From positions 1 to 64,000 of the forward strand of contig NZ_JANHLC010000009.1 in NCBI RefSeq assembly GCF_028682395.1: a DNA stretch of 64,000 nt, given 5' to 3'. Under the pieces are notes generated by a model that worked only from the letters and a program-made list of their open reading frames with translations, was not told where the DNA came from and did no database searches. This document shows, piece by piece, positions 47,506-55,638 of the stretch (position 1 is the stretch's first letter; every line of letters starts with the position of its first letter). The DNA comes from Pseudomonas putida. GTDB lineage: Bacteria; Pseudomonadota; Gammaproteobacteria; Pseudomonadales; Pseudomonadaceae. The position numbers and the translations under genes were made by a program.

Positions 47506-47742
47506 TTATGGCCGAGAGAAAAGACTAGGTTCGGCCTGGATCAAAGCAAAGCGTGGCACCTGCTCGCCGTCAACCTCGACCGACTCGACAAACATGCTGA
47601 GCGGACGCACCCAGAAGCCGAAATCACCATACAGGGCTTGGTAAAACACCACTTGCTCTTCGGTTTCGGAATGCCGCGCCACATTAAAGACGCGGTAATG
47701 CGGGCCTTTGTAATGCTGGTAGAGCCCAGGTTCCACATTCAT
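47506..47742 (-). CDS. DUF1653 protein
   Basis: A 78-residue protein with the DUF1653 pattern: PGLYQHYKGPHYRVF, ARHSETEEQVVFYQALYG and FWVRPLSMFVESVEV. A small beta-rich fold with no known function. ATG at 47742; the ribosome binding site is weak. The A/T-rich region 47757-47791 before it may hold its promoter. Confidence 0.88.
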   Translation of the reverse strand: MNVEPGLYQHYKGPHYRVFNVARHSETEEQVVFYQALYGDFGFWVRPLSMFVESVEVDGEQVPRFALIQAEPSLFSRP

Positions 47743-47785
47743 GTTTCAGCCACTCACAAAAAATAAAAATAAAAAAAACCAAAAA

Positions 47786-47810
47786 CAAAAACCGGGGCAC
47801 ATGGCCCCGG
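47786..47810 (-). terminator. Terminator of fadBA
   Basis: On the minus strand CCGGGGC-CATGT-GCCCCGG followed by TTTTTG, 18 bases beyond the fadA stop. Confidence 0.88.
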
Positions 47811-47828
47811 CTTACATCGACGAAACGC

Positions 47829-49004
47829 TTAAACGCGTTCGAAGACGGTGGCAATGCCCTGGCCGAGGCCAATGCACATGGTGGACACACCGAAGGTGCC
47901 GCCATTCTGCTTCATGACATTGAGCAAGGTGCCGGAAATCCGCGCACCAGAGCAACCGAACGGGTGACCCAGGGCGATGGCGCCGCCGTGCAGGTTAACC
48001 TTCTCGTTCATCTTGTCGAGCACTTTCAAATCTTTGAGCACTGGCAGGGCCTGTGCGGCAAAGGCTTCGTTGAGCTCGAAGAAGTCGATATCGGCAATGC
48101 CGAGGCCCGCGCGCTTCAGCGCTTTTTGTGTTGCTGGTACTGGACCATAGCCCATGATCGCCGGATCCACACCGGCAACCGCCATCGAACGGATCACGGC
48201 CATTGGCTGGATACCCAGGTCCTGGGCACGCTGGGCCGACATCACGATCATGCAGGAAGCGCCGTCAGTGATCTGCGAGGAAGTACCGGCCGTCACGGTA
48301 CCGCCCTTGGGATTGAAGGCCGGCTTCAGTGCAGCCAGGCTTTCCAGGGTAGTTTCCGGACGAATGGTTTCATCGTAGTCGAACAGTTTCAGGAAACCGT
48401 TCTCATCGTAACCCTGCATCGGGATGATTTCGTCCTTGAACTTGCCTTCCACAGTCGCCTTGTGGGCGAGTTGGTGGGAGCGCACGCCAAAGGCGTCCTG
48501 CTGCTCACGGGTAATGCCGTGCATCTTGCCCAGCATTTCCGCGGTCAGGCCCATCATGCCCGAGGCTTTCGCCGCGTACAGGGACATATGCGGGTTCGGA
48601 TCGACACCGTGCATCATGCTGACGTGCCCCATGTGCTCGACACCACCGACCACGAAGACATCACCGTTACCGGTCATGATCGCCTGGGCGGCCGTGTGCA
48701 GTGCGCTCATCGAGGAGCCACACAGACGGCTGACGGTCTGGCCGGCAGCGGTGTGCGGGATCTGGGTCATCAGCGACGCCATGCGGGCGATGTTCCAGCC
48801 CTGCTCCAGGGTCTGGTTCACACAGCCCCAGATCACGTCCTCGACTTCGCTCGGGTCGACCTTGACGTTGCGTTCCAGCAGCTTGCTGATCAGGTGTGCC
48901 GACATGTCCTCGGCACGGGTATTGCGGTGCATGCCGCCCTTGGAGCGGCCCATCGGAGTACGACCGAAGTCGACAATCACGACGTCTCTAGGATTCAAGC
49001 TCAT
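47829..49004 (-). CDS. fadA: 3-ketoacyl-CoA thiolase (beta subunit of FAO complex)
   Basis: Cleaves 3-ketoacyl-CoA with CoA in the last step of beta-oxidation. 391 residues. The nucleophilic Cys is in SRLCGSSMSALHTAAQA, the second Cys in STMCIGLGQG, and the His in ALGHPFGCSGAR. Forms an alpha2beta2 multienzyme with FadB, encoded 31 bases upstream. Fatty-acid-inducible regulation, possibly through PsrA, is inferred from family knowledge. Confidence 0.97.
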   Translation of the reverse strand: MSLNPRDVVIVDFGRTPMGRSKGGMHRNTRAEDMSAHLISKLLERNVKVDPSEVEDVIWGCVNQTLEQGWNIARMASLMTQIPHTAAGQTVSRLCGSSMSALHTAAQAIMTGNGDVFVVGGVEHMGHVSMMHGVDPNPHMSLYAAKASGMMGLTAEMLGKMHGITREQQDAFGVRSHQLAHKATVEGKFKDEIIPMQGYDENGFLKLFDYDETIRPETTLESLAALKPAFNPKGGTVTAGTSSQITDGASCMIVMSAQRAQDLGIQPMAVIRSMAVAGVDPAIMGYGPVPATQKALKRAGLGIADIDFFELNEAFAAQALPVLKDLKVLDKMNEKVNLHGGAIALGHPFGCSGARISGTLLNVMKQNGGTFGVSTMCIGLGQGIATVFERV

Positions 49005-49035
49005 AAAATTTCACTCTCGCTCTAGTGTTGGGCGC

Positions 49036-51183
49036 TTAACCGAAGAAGCTCTGGCCGTTCTTGGCCATCTCACGCAGCTTCGCGGTCGGGTGGTACAGCG
49101 CGCCAAGATCGGCGTACTGGTCGGCCAGGGCAACGAATTGGGCCACACCGATCGAGTCGATGTAACGCAATGCACCACCACGGAATGGAGGGAAGCCAAT
49201 GCCGTAGACCAGGCCCATATCCGCTTCGGCAGCCGTTTCGACGATGCCGTCTTCCAGGCAACGCACGGTTTCCAGGCAGAGCGGGATCATCATCCAGTTG
49301 AGGATGTCTTCGTCGCTGACTTCACGCTGCTCGTAAACGATAGGCTTGAGCACTTCGAGTACCGACGGATCGGCGACTTTCTTCTGCTTGCCGCGCTTGT
49401 CGGTTTCGTAGGCGTAGAAGCCCTTGCCATTTTTCTGGCCCAGGCGCTTGGCTTCGTAGAGCACGTCGATCGCCGAGCGGCGGTCATCTTTCATGCGATC
49501 CGGAAAACCTTCAGCCATTACATCGCGACCGTGGTGGCCAGTGTCGATACCGACCACGTCCATCAGGTACGCCGGGCCCATCGGCCAGCCGAATTTCTCC
49601 ATGATCTTGTCGATGCGCACGAAGTCGACACCGGCACTGACCAGCTTGGCGAAACCGCCGAAGTACGGGAACAGCACGCGGTTGACCAGGAAGCCCGGGC
49701 AATCGTTGACGACGATCGGGGTCTTGCCCATTTTCTTGGCGTAGGCAACGGTGGTGGCAATTGCCTGCTCGCTGGACTTCTCGCCACGAATCACTTCCAC
49801 CAACGGCATCATGTGCACCGGGTTGAAGAAGTGCATGCCGACGAAATTTTCCGGACGCTTGAGGGCCTTGGCCAACAGGCTGATGGAAATGGTCGAGGTG
49901 TTGGACGCGAGGATGGTGTCCTCTTTGACCTGGGTTTCGACTTCCGCCAGTACCGCCTGCTTGACCTTCGGGTTCTCGACGACCGCTTCGACCACCAGGT
50001 CGACATGGCCGAAATCGCCGTAGGACAGAGTAGGACGAATGCCGTTGAGCACTTCAGCCATCTTCGCGGCGGTCATGCGGCCTTTTTCAACGCGCTTGAC
50101 CAGCAGGCCGGCGGCTTCTTTCAAGCCCTGCTCGATGCCGTGCTCGTTGATGTCCTTCATCAGGATCGGCGTGCCTTTGGACGCCGACTGATAGGCAATG
50201 CCGCCACCCATGATACCGGCGCCGAGAACGGCAGCCTGCTTCACGTCGTGGGCGATTTCGTCGTAGGCCTTGGCTTTGCGCTTGAGCTCCTGATCATTCA
50301 GGAACAGACCGATCAGGCTTTGCGCAGCCGAGGTCTTGGCCAGCTTGACGAAACCCGCAGCTTCGATTTCCAGGGCCTTGTCGCGACCGAAGTTGGCGGC
50401 TTTCTGGATGGTCTTGATGGCTTCGACCGGCGCCGGGTAGTTCGGGCCCGCTTGACCGGCCACGAAACCCTTGGCGGTTTCGAATGCCATCATCTGTTCG
50501 ATGGCATTGAGTTTGAGCTTGTCGAGTTTTGGCTGGCGCTTGGCCTTGTAATCGAACTCGCCGGAAATGGCGCGCTTGATCAGCTCCAGAGCGGCATCCT
50601 GCAGCTTGTCGGCCGCAACGACCGCATCGACGGCGCCAACTTTCAGCGCGTCTTCGGCACGGTTTTCCTTGCCGGCGGCAATCCACTCGATGGCGTTATC
50701 CGCGCCGATCAGGCGTGGCAGGCGAACAGTACCGCCGAAGCCCGGGTAGATGCCGAGCTTGACTTCCGGCAGGCCAATCTTGGCGTTGCTGGACATCACG
50801 CGGTAGTCCGCGGCCAGGCACATTTCCAGACCGCCACCCAGGGCGATGCCATTGATCGCGGCAACGGTTGGCACGGCCAGGTCTTCGAAATCGCTGAAAA
50901 TCTTGTTGGCTTCGAGGTTGCCGGCCACGAGCTCTGCATCAGGCAGCTTGAAGTTGTCGACGAATTCGGTGATGTCGGCGCCGACGATAAAGACGTCCTT
51001 GCCGCTGGTGACGATGACACCCTTGACCGAAGCGTCTGCCTTGATGGCGTCTACAGCCTGACGCAATTCGTTCAGGGTAAGACGGTTGAACTTGTTGACG
51101 GACTCGCCCTTGAGGTCGAACTTGAGTTCGACGATGCCACTTTCAAGGGCCTTCACCGTGATGGCTTTACCTTCGTAAATCAT
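49036..51183 (-). CDS. fadB: Multifunctional fatty acid oxidation protein, alpha subunit
   Basis: Enoyl-CoA hydratase/isomerase, 3-hydroxyacyl-CoA dehydrogenase and epimerase in one 715-residue protein. N-terminal crotonase domain (INGIALGGGLEMCLAADYR), then Rossmann domain AAVLGAGIMGGGIAYQSA near 315, NPVHMMPLVEVIRG and the C-terminal HCDH domains. Start ATG at 51183 is preferred to the adjacent one at 51186. First gene of fadBA. Confidence 0.97.
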   Translation of the reverse strand: MIYEGKAITVKALESGIVELKFDLKGESVNKFNRLTLNELRQAVDAIKADASVKGVIVTSGKDVFIVGADITEFVDNFKLPDAELVAGNLEANKIFSDFEDLAVPTVAAINGIALGGGLEMCLAADYRVMSSNAKIGLPEVKLGIYPGFGGTVRLPRLIGADNAIEWIAAGKENRAEDALKVGAVDAVVAADKLQDAALELIKRAISGEFDYKAKRQPKLDKLKLNAIEQMMAFETAKGFVAGQAGPNYPAPVEAIKTIQKAANFGRDKALEIEAAGFVKLAKTSAAQSLIGLFLNDQELKRKAKAYDEIAHDVKQAAVLGAGIMGGGIAYQSASKGTPILMKDINEHGIEQGLKEAAGLLVKRVEKGRMTAAKMAEVLNGIRPTLSYGDFGHVDLVVEAVVENPKVKQAVLAEVETQVKEDTILASNTSTISISLLAKALKRPENFVGMHFFNPVHMMPLVEVIRGEKSSEQAIATTVAYAKKMGKTPIVVNDCPGFLVNRVLFPYFGGFAKLVSAGVDFVRIDKIMEKFGWPMGPAYLMDVVGIDTGHHGRDVMAEGFPDRMKDDRRSAIDVLYEAKRLGQKNGKGFYAYETDKRGKQKKVADPSVLEVLKPIVYEQREVSDEDILNWMMIPLCLETVRCLEDGIVETAAEADMGLVYGIGFPPFRGGALRYIDSIGVAQFVALADQYADLGALYHPTAKLREMAKNGQSFFG

Positions 51184-51600
51184 CAACTGATCTCCACGAT
51201 ATGGAAGCTGAACAGTACGCGTCGGACGCTGACTCGTGGCACGGCAACGACATTTCCTGTCGATGCTGACGCCAAATCGTCAGGCACACCCGCCGTCGCG
51301 ATAGTCGGGATTCTGCTAGAGCCGCTTGCTGATACAAACGCTCAATTCATACGCCCGTTTGATTTGGGTGTGGCTACCTTCACGGAATTCCAGGCAATTG
51401 TCAATTGCCCGAAACAGCGATAAAAACGCGACTTCGCGGTCATTTCCCGGAGCCCGTGGCGCGCCTATCCCGGGCGTGATGAACAAATATTCATAAAATC
51501 AATAAGGCTGCCGGCACACGAAATCCCGGCAACCCGCTCCTGGGACTGAGCTTGCACGCGAGCAAGCTCAGTCCAACAAAGCCACCAAGAAGGACGGCTA
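51184..51600. other. fadB upstream region
   Basis: A 417-base gap. It contains separated half-sites CAAACG (51335-51340) and CGTTTG (51356-51361), and TTGACA on the minus strand at 51399-51404 without a matching -10. No gene is seen. A perfect inverted repeat (51543-51574) occupies the other end. Confidence 0.5.
51543..51574. repeat. REP-like perfect 13-bp inverted repeat
   Basis: GGACTGAGCTTGC / GCAAGCTCAGTCC around ACGCGA. The core GAGCTTGC...GCAAGCTC is that of Pseudomonas REP elements. It lies just beyond the YdcH-like gene and may also serve as its terminator. Confidence 0.7.
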
Positions 51601-51843
51601 TCAGCCCTGCGCCTTCAGCCGCTGCAGGATCTTGTCCTTGATCAGCAGGCGACGCTCCTTGAACTTGCGCAACTCGTCATCACTGACATTGCCGGCCTTC
51701 ATCGATTCAATATCCAGCACATGCTTGTCGATCTCGCGGTAGTCATCGAGCAGGCTATCGAGCCTGGCGTCCTGCGCGCGGCGCTGCTGGATTTCTTCCT
51801 TGGTGCAGCTCAAGTCCTGATAGAGATCATGGGGTACCGGCAT
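51601..51843 (-). CDS. YdcH-family (DUF465) protein
   Basis: An 80-residue helical protein, MPVPHDLYQDLSCTKEEIQ..., ending FKERRLLIKDKILQRLKAQ: the conserved C-terminal KxxRLxLKDxI pattern of DUF465. Small coiled-coil family of unknown function. Start at 51843 follows GGAGGTTCGACT; an earlier ATG at 51879 is not supported. Confidence 0.88.
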   Translation of the reverse strand: MPVPHDLYQDLSCTKEEIQQRRAQDARLDSLLDDYREIDKHVLDIESMKAGNVSDDELRKFKERRLLIKDKILQRLKAQG

Positions 51844-52162
51844 AGTCGAACCTCCGTCACTGCTGTCGTTGCATGGCATGGGTTACGCCAGGGCCTTCAC
51901 GACCCGGAATCGGCGACCTTCAATATCAGTGAAGCCGACCCCCACTGCAACCTGCTGCCAATTGCCCACGCCAGTGACGAGCGGTCAAATCCCGCCATCC
52001 CGATTGACAAGCCGAATCACCCGCTGCAAGATCCGCAAACTTGTACGACAACTCACAATCGACAACAAACCCATAGCCAACCAGTGACTTTCCGGTAGTG
52101 ACGCCCTCCAGATAAGCCTCTGGATAATCGACACTGCGCCGCCCCACCGCCAGAGTCGCGCC
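51844..52162. other. Gap before the XRE regulator
   Basis: 319 bases with no convincing gene. A minus-strand frame at 51926-52147 (73 codons) overlaps the regulator's upstream region and matches no family; it is judged non-coding. No promoter or operator could be named. Confidence 0.4.
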
Positions 52163-52969
52163 ATGCCTAACTCCCTCGAACCGCCAACGCCCGTTGGCAG
52201 CCTGTTACGCGCGCTGCGCCGGCAAGCCCGGCTCAGCCAACTCGACCTGGCGTTGCAGACTGATACCTCGCAGCGTCATCTCAGCTGTGTCGAGACGGGC
52301 CGCGCGCGCCCCAGCCCGGCCCTGCTGCACACCCTGCTCGGCGCCCTCGACACCCCGCTGTCGGCACGTAATGCGCTGTTTCTGGCGGCCGGCTACGCAC
52401 CGCCCCATGATGCCCTGCCCCTGACGGACCCGAGCCTGGAGATGGTCCGCGAAGCGATCATGCATGTGCTCAAGGCCAATAACCCGGCCCCCGCCATTGT
52501 GATCGACAGCCAATGGCAGGTACTGGCGGCCAATGACTCGACAGCACTGCTGTTTGATCTGCTCGGCTTGCCCGGCGACGCGGCCTCGGGCGGGCTCAAT
52601 CTGCTCACCACCTTGCTCGAACCCGGCGGCCTGGGTGACTACCTGCTCAATGCCGAGCAGATTCGCGGCGTGGCATGGCTGCGCGCATCCCGTGAAGCGC
52701 ACAGCAACCCGGCCCTGGCCCAGCGGCTCGCCGGCCTGCCCAGGCCCGAAGGGCTGGCGGCGGACGACCCGCAGTGCCAGATCCCGCCCGTCCTACTGAC
52801 GCGCCTGGCGTGCGCGGCCGGCGAACTGAGTTTTCTCTCGACCTTCACCACCTTTGGCATGCCGCTGGATATCACCGTGGAGTCGCTGCGTATCGAGCAC
52901 CTGATCCCTGCCGACCCGCAGACCTGGCAGATCATGACCCGCGCCTGGGAGCAGGCCAACGCGCGTTAA
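52163..52969 (+). CDS. XRE regulator with MmyB-like ligand-binding domain
   Basis: A 268-residue protein: HTH at residues 10-65 (LRRQARLSQLDLALQTDTSQRHLSCVE), then a PAS-like MmyB domain marked by PAIVIDSQWQVLAANDST and the C-terminal TLFGTTFGMPLDITVESLRIE-type pattern, here FTTFGMPLDITVESLRIEHL. Bacterial MmyB-like regulators often control neighbouring redox enzymes and may bind fatty acids; the target here is unknown. It converges on the map gene. Confidence 0.88.
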   Translation: MPNSLEPPTPVGSLLRALRRQARLSQLDLALQTDTSQRHLSCVETGRARPSPALLHTLLGALDTPLSARNALFLAAGYAPPHDALPLTDPSLEMVREAIMHVLKANNPAPAIVIDSQWQVLAANDSTALLFDLLGLPGDAASGGLNLLTTLLEPGGLGDYLLNAEQIRGVAWLRASREAHSNPALAQRLAGLPRPEGLAADDPQCQIPPVLLTRLACAAGELSFLSTFTTFGMPLDITVESLRIEHLIPADPQTWQIMTRAWEQANAR

Positions 52970-52976
52970 GGCCGTC

Positions 52977-53768
52977 TCAGACAATCGCCGGGTAAGCCGC
53001 ATCGTGATCCGGCCACGGGCTAAGCACTTCGAAGCCATCGTCGGTCACCGCGACCATGTGTTCCCACTGTGCCGACAGCGAGCGATCGCGCGTGACCACC
53101 GTCCAGCCATCGCCCAGGGTCTGCACCGAGGCCCGGCCCGCGTTGAGCATCGGCTCAATGGTAAAGACCATACCGGTCGCCAGCTTCAGGCCTTCGCCCG
53201 GACGGCCGTAATGCAGGACCTGCGGTTCGTCGTGATAGACCTGGCCGATACCGTGACCACAGTACTCGCGCACGACGCTGTATCCATCGCGCTGGGCCAC
53301 ACTCTGGATCGCATGCCCCACATCGCCCAGGGTCGCGCCGGGACGCACGGCACGGATGCCCGCGCACATCGCTTCATAGGTGGTCGCCACCAGCCGGCGC
53401 GCTTCGGGACTGGGCTCGCCGACAAAATACATACGACTGGTATCGCCGTACCAACCATCCTTGATCACCGCGATATCGATATTGACGATATCGCCATCCT
53501 TCAACGGCGTATCCGAGGGAATGCCATGGCAAACCACATGGTTAACCGACGTACAGACGGTCTTGGGAAAGCCGTGATAGCCGATATTGGCCGCGATGGT
53601 GTGCTGCACATCGACAATATAGTCATGGCAGATTTTATCGAGCTGGTTGGTGGTCACCCCCGCCTTGACGTGCGGCGTGATCATCGCCAACACCTCGGCC
53701 GCCAGCTTGCCGGCAATACGCGCCTGGGCGACTTCGGCCCGGCTCTTGAGTTTCACTTTGGCTTTCAT
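52977..53768 (-). CDS. map: Type I methionine aminopeptidase
   Basis: Removes N-terminal Met from nascent proteins. A 263-residue type Ia enzyme with the five metal ligands in NIDIAVIKDGWYGDTSRM, GHGIGQVYH, TIEP and the final Glu in SAQWEHMVAV. The N-terminus MKAKVKLKSRAEVAQARIAG differs from the usual Map start. Unusually, its ATG overlaps the stop of a ParD-like antitoxin gene (ATGA), so the two are translationally coupled. Probably a second Map copy; the housekeeping one normally lies beside rpsB. Confidence 0.93.
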   Translation of the reverse strand: MKAKVKLKSRAEVAQARIAGKLAAEVLAMITPHVKAGVTTNQLDKICHDYIVDVQHTIAANIGYHGFPKTVCTSVNHVVCHGIPSDTPLKDGDIVNIDIAVIKDGWYGDTSRMYFVGEPSPEARRLVATTYEAMCAGIRAVRPGATLGDVGHAIQSVAQRDGYSVVREYCGHGIGQVYHDEPQVLHYGRPGEGLKLATGMVFTIEPMLNAGRASVQTLGDGWTVVTRDRSLSAQWEHMVAVTDDGFEVLSPWPDHDAAYPAIV

Positions 53769-54016
53769 TGAACAGTGCCCCTGGCCGCTGGTTCGAGATC
53801 GAGAATGCTGCTCAGATCGTTCAGGTCCAGCCTCCCGGTCAATTGCGCCCTGACCAACAACCGGGACAGTGCCCGATGATCGAGTTCGGGATGTAGCTCG
53901 GCCAACATGCCAATCCGCATCCAGTGTTCGGCCTGGGCATTGATCGAGCGGCTCAGCGCATCGCTGGCGATGCGCAAATGCTCATGCATGGCTTCGGAGA
54001 TTTTTACGATTCCCAT
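53765..54016 (-). CDS. ParD-like antitoxin-type protein
   Basis: An 83-residue protein matching the ParD_like family in pattern: MGIVKISEAMHEHLRIASDAL at the N-terminus, like a ribbon-helix-helix DNA-binding unit, then SRSINAQAEHWMRIGMLAEL. It is followed directly by map through a 4-base overlap instead of a ParE or RelE toxin. A palindrome upstream (54034-54051) has the look of an autoregulatory operator. Whether this is a true antitoxin or a regulator of Map is unknown. Confidence 0.8.
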   Translation of the reverse strand: MGIVKISEAMHEHLRIASDALSRSINAQAEHWMRIGMLAELHPELDHRALSRLLVRAQLTGRLDLNDLSSILDLEPAARGTVQ

Positions 54017-54033
54017 GGGAGACCTTTAATATA

Positions 54034-54051
54034 CGAAACAGATATGTTTCG
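54034..54051 (-). promoter_or_regulatory. Palindromic operator before the ParD-like gene
   Basis: Perfect arms CGAAACA / TGTTTCG with GATA between, extending with one mismatch to TATACGAAACA / TGTTTCGCATA. It begins 18 bases upstream of the start codon; a TATATT -10-like element overlaps it. It also resembles a PsrA box (GAAAC...GTTTC) but with a 6-base spacer, outside that motif's range. Confidence 0.7.
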
Positions 54052-54098
54052 CATATTAACCACAGGTCTCGCGGCTCGCAACCCGAAGCCCTTCCCAA

Positions 54099-55337
54099 CT
54101 ATTCGCGCCAGACCGGCAACATCTGCTCGCCCAGCGCCCAATGGGCTTCACCGCCGCGAATGCACACACCGCCAATCCAGCGCTCTGCGCCGCTATGGTC
54201 CGGCCAGTAGGCCTGGCCGGCCAGCACCGCCTGCCCCAGAGCCGTCAGGGCCAGAGAACGTTGAGGCCAATCGAGGTGCGGATCACTTTCGACAATCAGT
54301 GGCTGCGGCCCCTCAATCAGCGGGCGCAGCAAGGCGTAAAACATCATGTCGCCCAGGTAGGGCAATGGCTCGCGCTTGGCCATCAGCTCGGCAAACACCC
54401 GTGCGCAGGCAACCTGGCCAAAATCGGTGAGGATCTGTAGCGACAGGCGCTCGGTCAAGGACAAACCATCACGTAACCACGGCAGCTCCTGCAACTGACG
54501 CAGCAGCGCCGGCGCCAGCAACGGCAGTTCCGGCGTCTGGCCGTGGGCCAAACGGGCCCAGGCCGAGGGGTCGGCCGCGCAATAGGCGGCCCAGGCCTGG
54601 CGCGCGAGTTGCACCGCGGCGGCATCGACTCGCCGCCGTCGTGGCCAGAGCCAGGCCAGTACATCGGGGGCCAACTGACCGATCCCGATAAAGCGCACCA
54701 CCCCGGGGACCCGGTCGACTTCGATCAATTCGAGCTGCGGCGGCAAACATTCCAAACCGGCCAGCACCCGCACCAGAAACAACTGATCATAGGCGTCGGC
54801 CTCACACCATAGAACAGCAGGCCCATCCACACCCAGAGTCTGCAGGTCGGCGTATTCCTGAGCGGTGCGGCGCGCGATTTCGGCGGGGTTCAGGGCGAAA
54901 GCCGTACTGATGAACTCACTGCGCAGCGCCTGATAGGCCGCAGCCGGCAAGTCCTGCACCGGGCCCATGCACAGCGGATCGGCCAGCATATGCAAGCGGC
55001 CCTTGAAGCCGGCCAGTTGCAGGCTGTGGGCAATGTCATTACCGCAGCGCCAGTGCTGGGTGCGCGGCTCATCACTCGCGGCAAAATCGGGATGGCGCGC
55101 CGCAAAGGCCAAGGCGTCGACATGGGTCTTGAGCGCCGGCCAACTGTCGAATCCCAGGTCACGGGCCACCAGCCACTGGGCATCCGCCAGGCGTACCGGC
55201 ACCGGACGCGCCAACCGCGCCAGATACTCCGGCGCCGCCCCGGCATTGATCAGCTTGAGCAGCGCCTTGGCGCGCTTGCGCTGTTGTTCCAGGTTAATCC
55301 GGCCGTCATGGGACAGCGAAGGGCGAAAAGCAGGCAT
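54099..55337 (-). CDS. DUF1835-domain protein
   Basis: A 412-residue soluble protein. The N-terminal 80 residues (LEQQRKRAKALLKLINAG, then PVRLADAQWLVARDLGF) look like an ankyrin-like/DUF domain; then the DUF1835 pattern starts at LHMLADPLCMGPVQDLP and continues to VLWCEADAYDQLFLVRVLAG; the C-terminal 130 residues form the DUF3658-like part. Family function unknown. Start at 55337 follows AAGGAGCTCGT. Same strand as the ParD-like/map pair but separated from it by an operator, so likely a separate unit. Confidence 0.85.
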   Translation of the reverse strand: MPAFRPSLSHDGRINLEQQRKRAKALLKLINAGAAPEYLARLARPVPVRLADAQWLVARDLGFDSWPALKTHVDALAFAARHPDFAASDEPRTQHWRCGNDIAHSLQLAGFKGRLHMLADPLCMGPVQDLPAAAYQALRSEFISTAFALNPAEIARRTAQEYADLQTLGVDGPAVLWCEADAYDQLFLVRVLAGLECLPPQLELIEVDRVPGVVRFIGIGQLAPDVLAWLWPRRRRVDAAAVQLARQAWAAYCAADPSAWARLAHGQTPELPLLAPALLRQLQELPWLRDGLSLTERLSLQILTDFGQVACARVFAELMAKREPLPYLGDMMFYALLRPLIEGPQPLIVESDPHLDWPQRSLALTALGQAVLAGQAYWPDHSGAERWIGGVCIRGGEAHWALGEQMLPVWRE

Positions 55338-55638
55338 ACGAGCTCCTTGTCTGGCCGTGTCCGCTATCAGGCCGGGAGTCGTAACAGGAATGGGTCGTTG
55401 AAACACCTGGGCGCAGCCCTTTCCGCGGACGGGTGGCGTGGATAACGCCGGCCGCGAATATAAAGGCGCCACGCCAAACAATGCAATCACCCCGCGTGCC
55501 CCGCCCCAGACTCACCCGAGAAAAAGTACCCGACTGCAACACTTGGATATCGCTCAGATTTGCTCGGTTCTGGCACAAGGCCATCTCGTTAACTTATGCG
55601 CCTCTAAACCAATACGCCCATCAATGGAGTCCTGAGCG
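55338..55638. other. Divergent gap before the autotransporter
   Basis: 301 bases between the DUF1835 gene and the autotransporter. No gene or named operator was seen; promoters for both directions must lie here. The autotransporter start follows GGAG (55626-55629). Confidence 0.4.

Noticed and set aside
51399..51404. TTGACA as the -35 of fadB
   Set aside because: No -10-like sequence lies at 16-18 bases spacing on the minus strand.
48424..51423. A 999-codon plus-strand frame opposite fadA/fadB
   Set aside because: Antisense to two well-defined beta-oxidation genes.
51926..52147. Small minus-strand frame of 73 codons
   Set aside because: No family, no ribosome binding site, and it occupies the upstream region of the XRE regulator.
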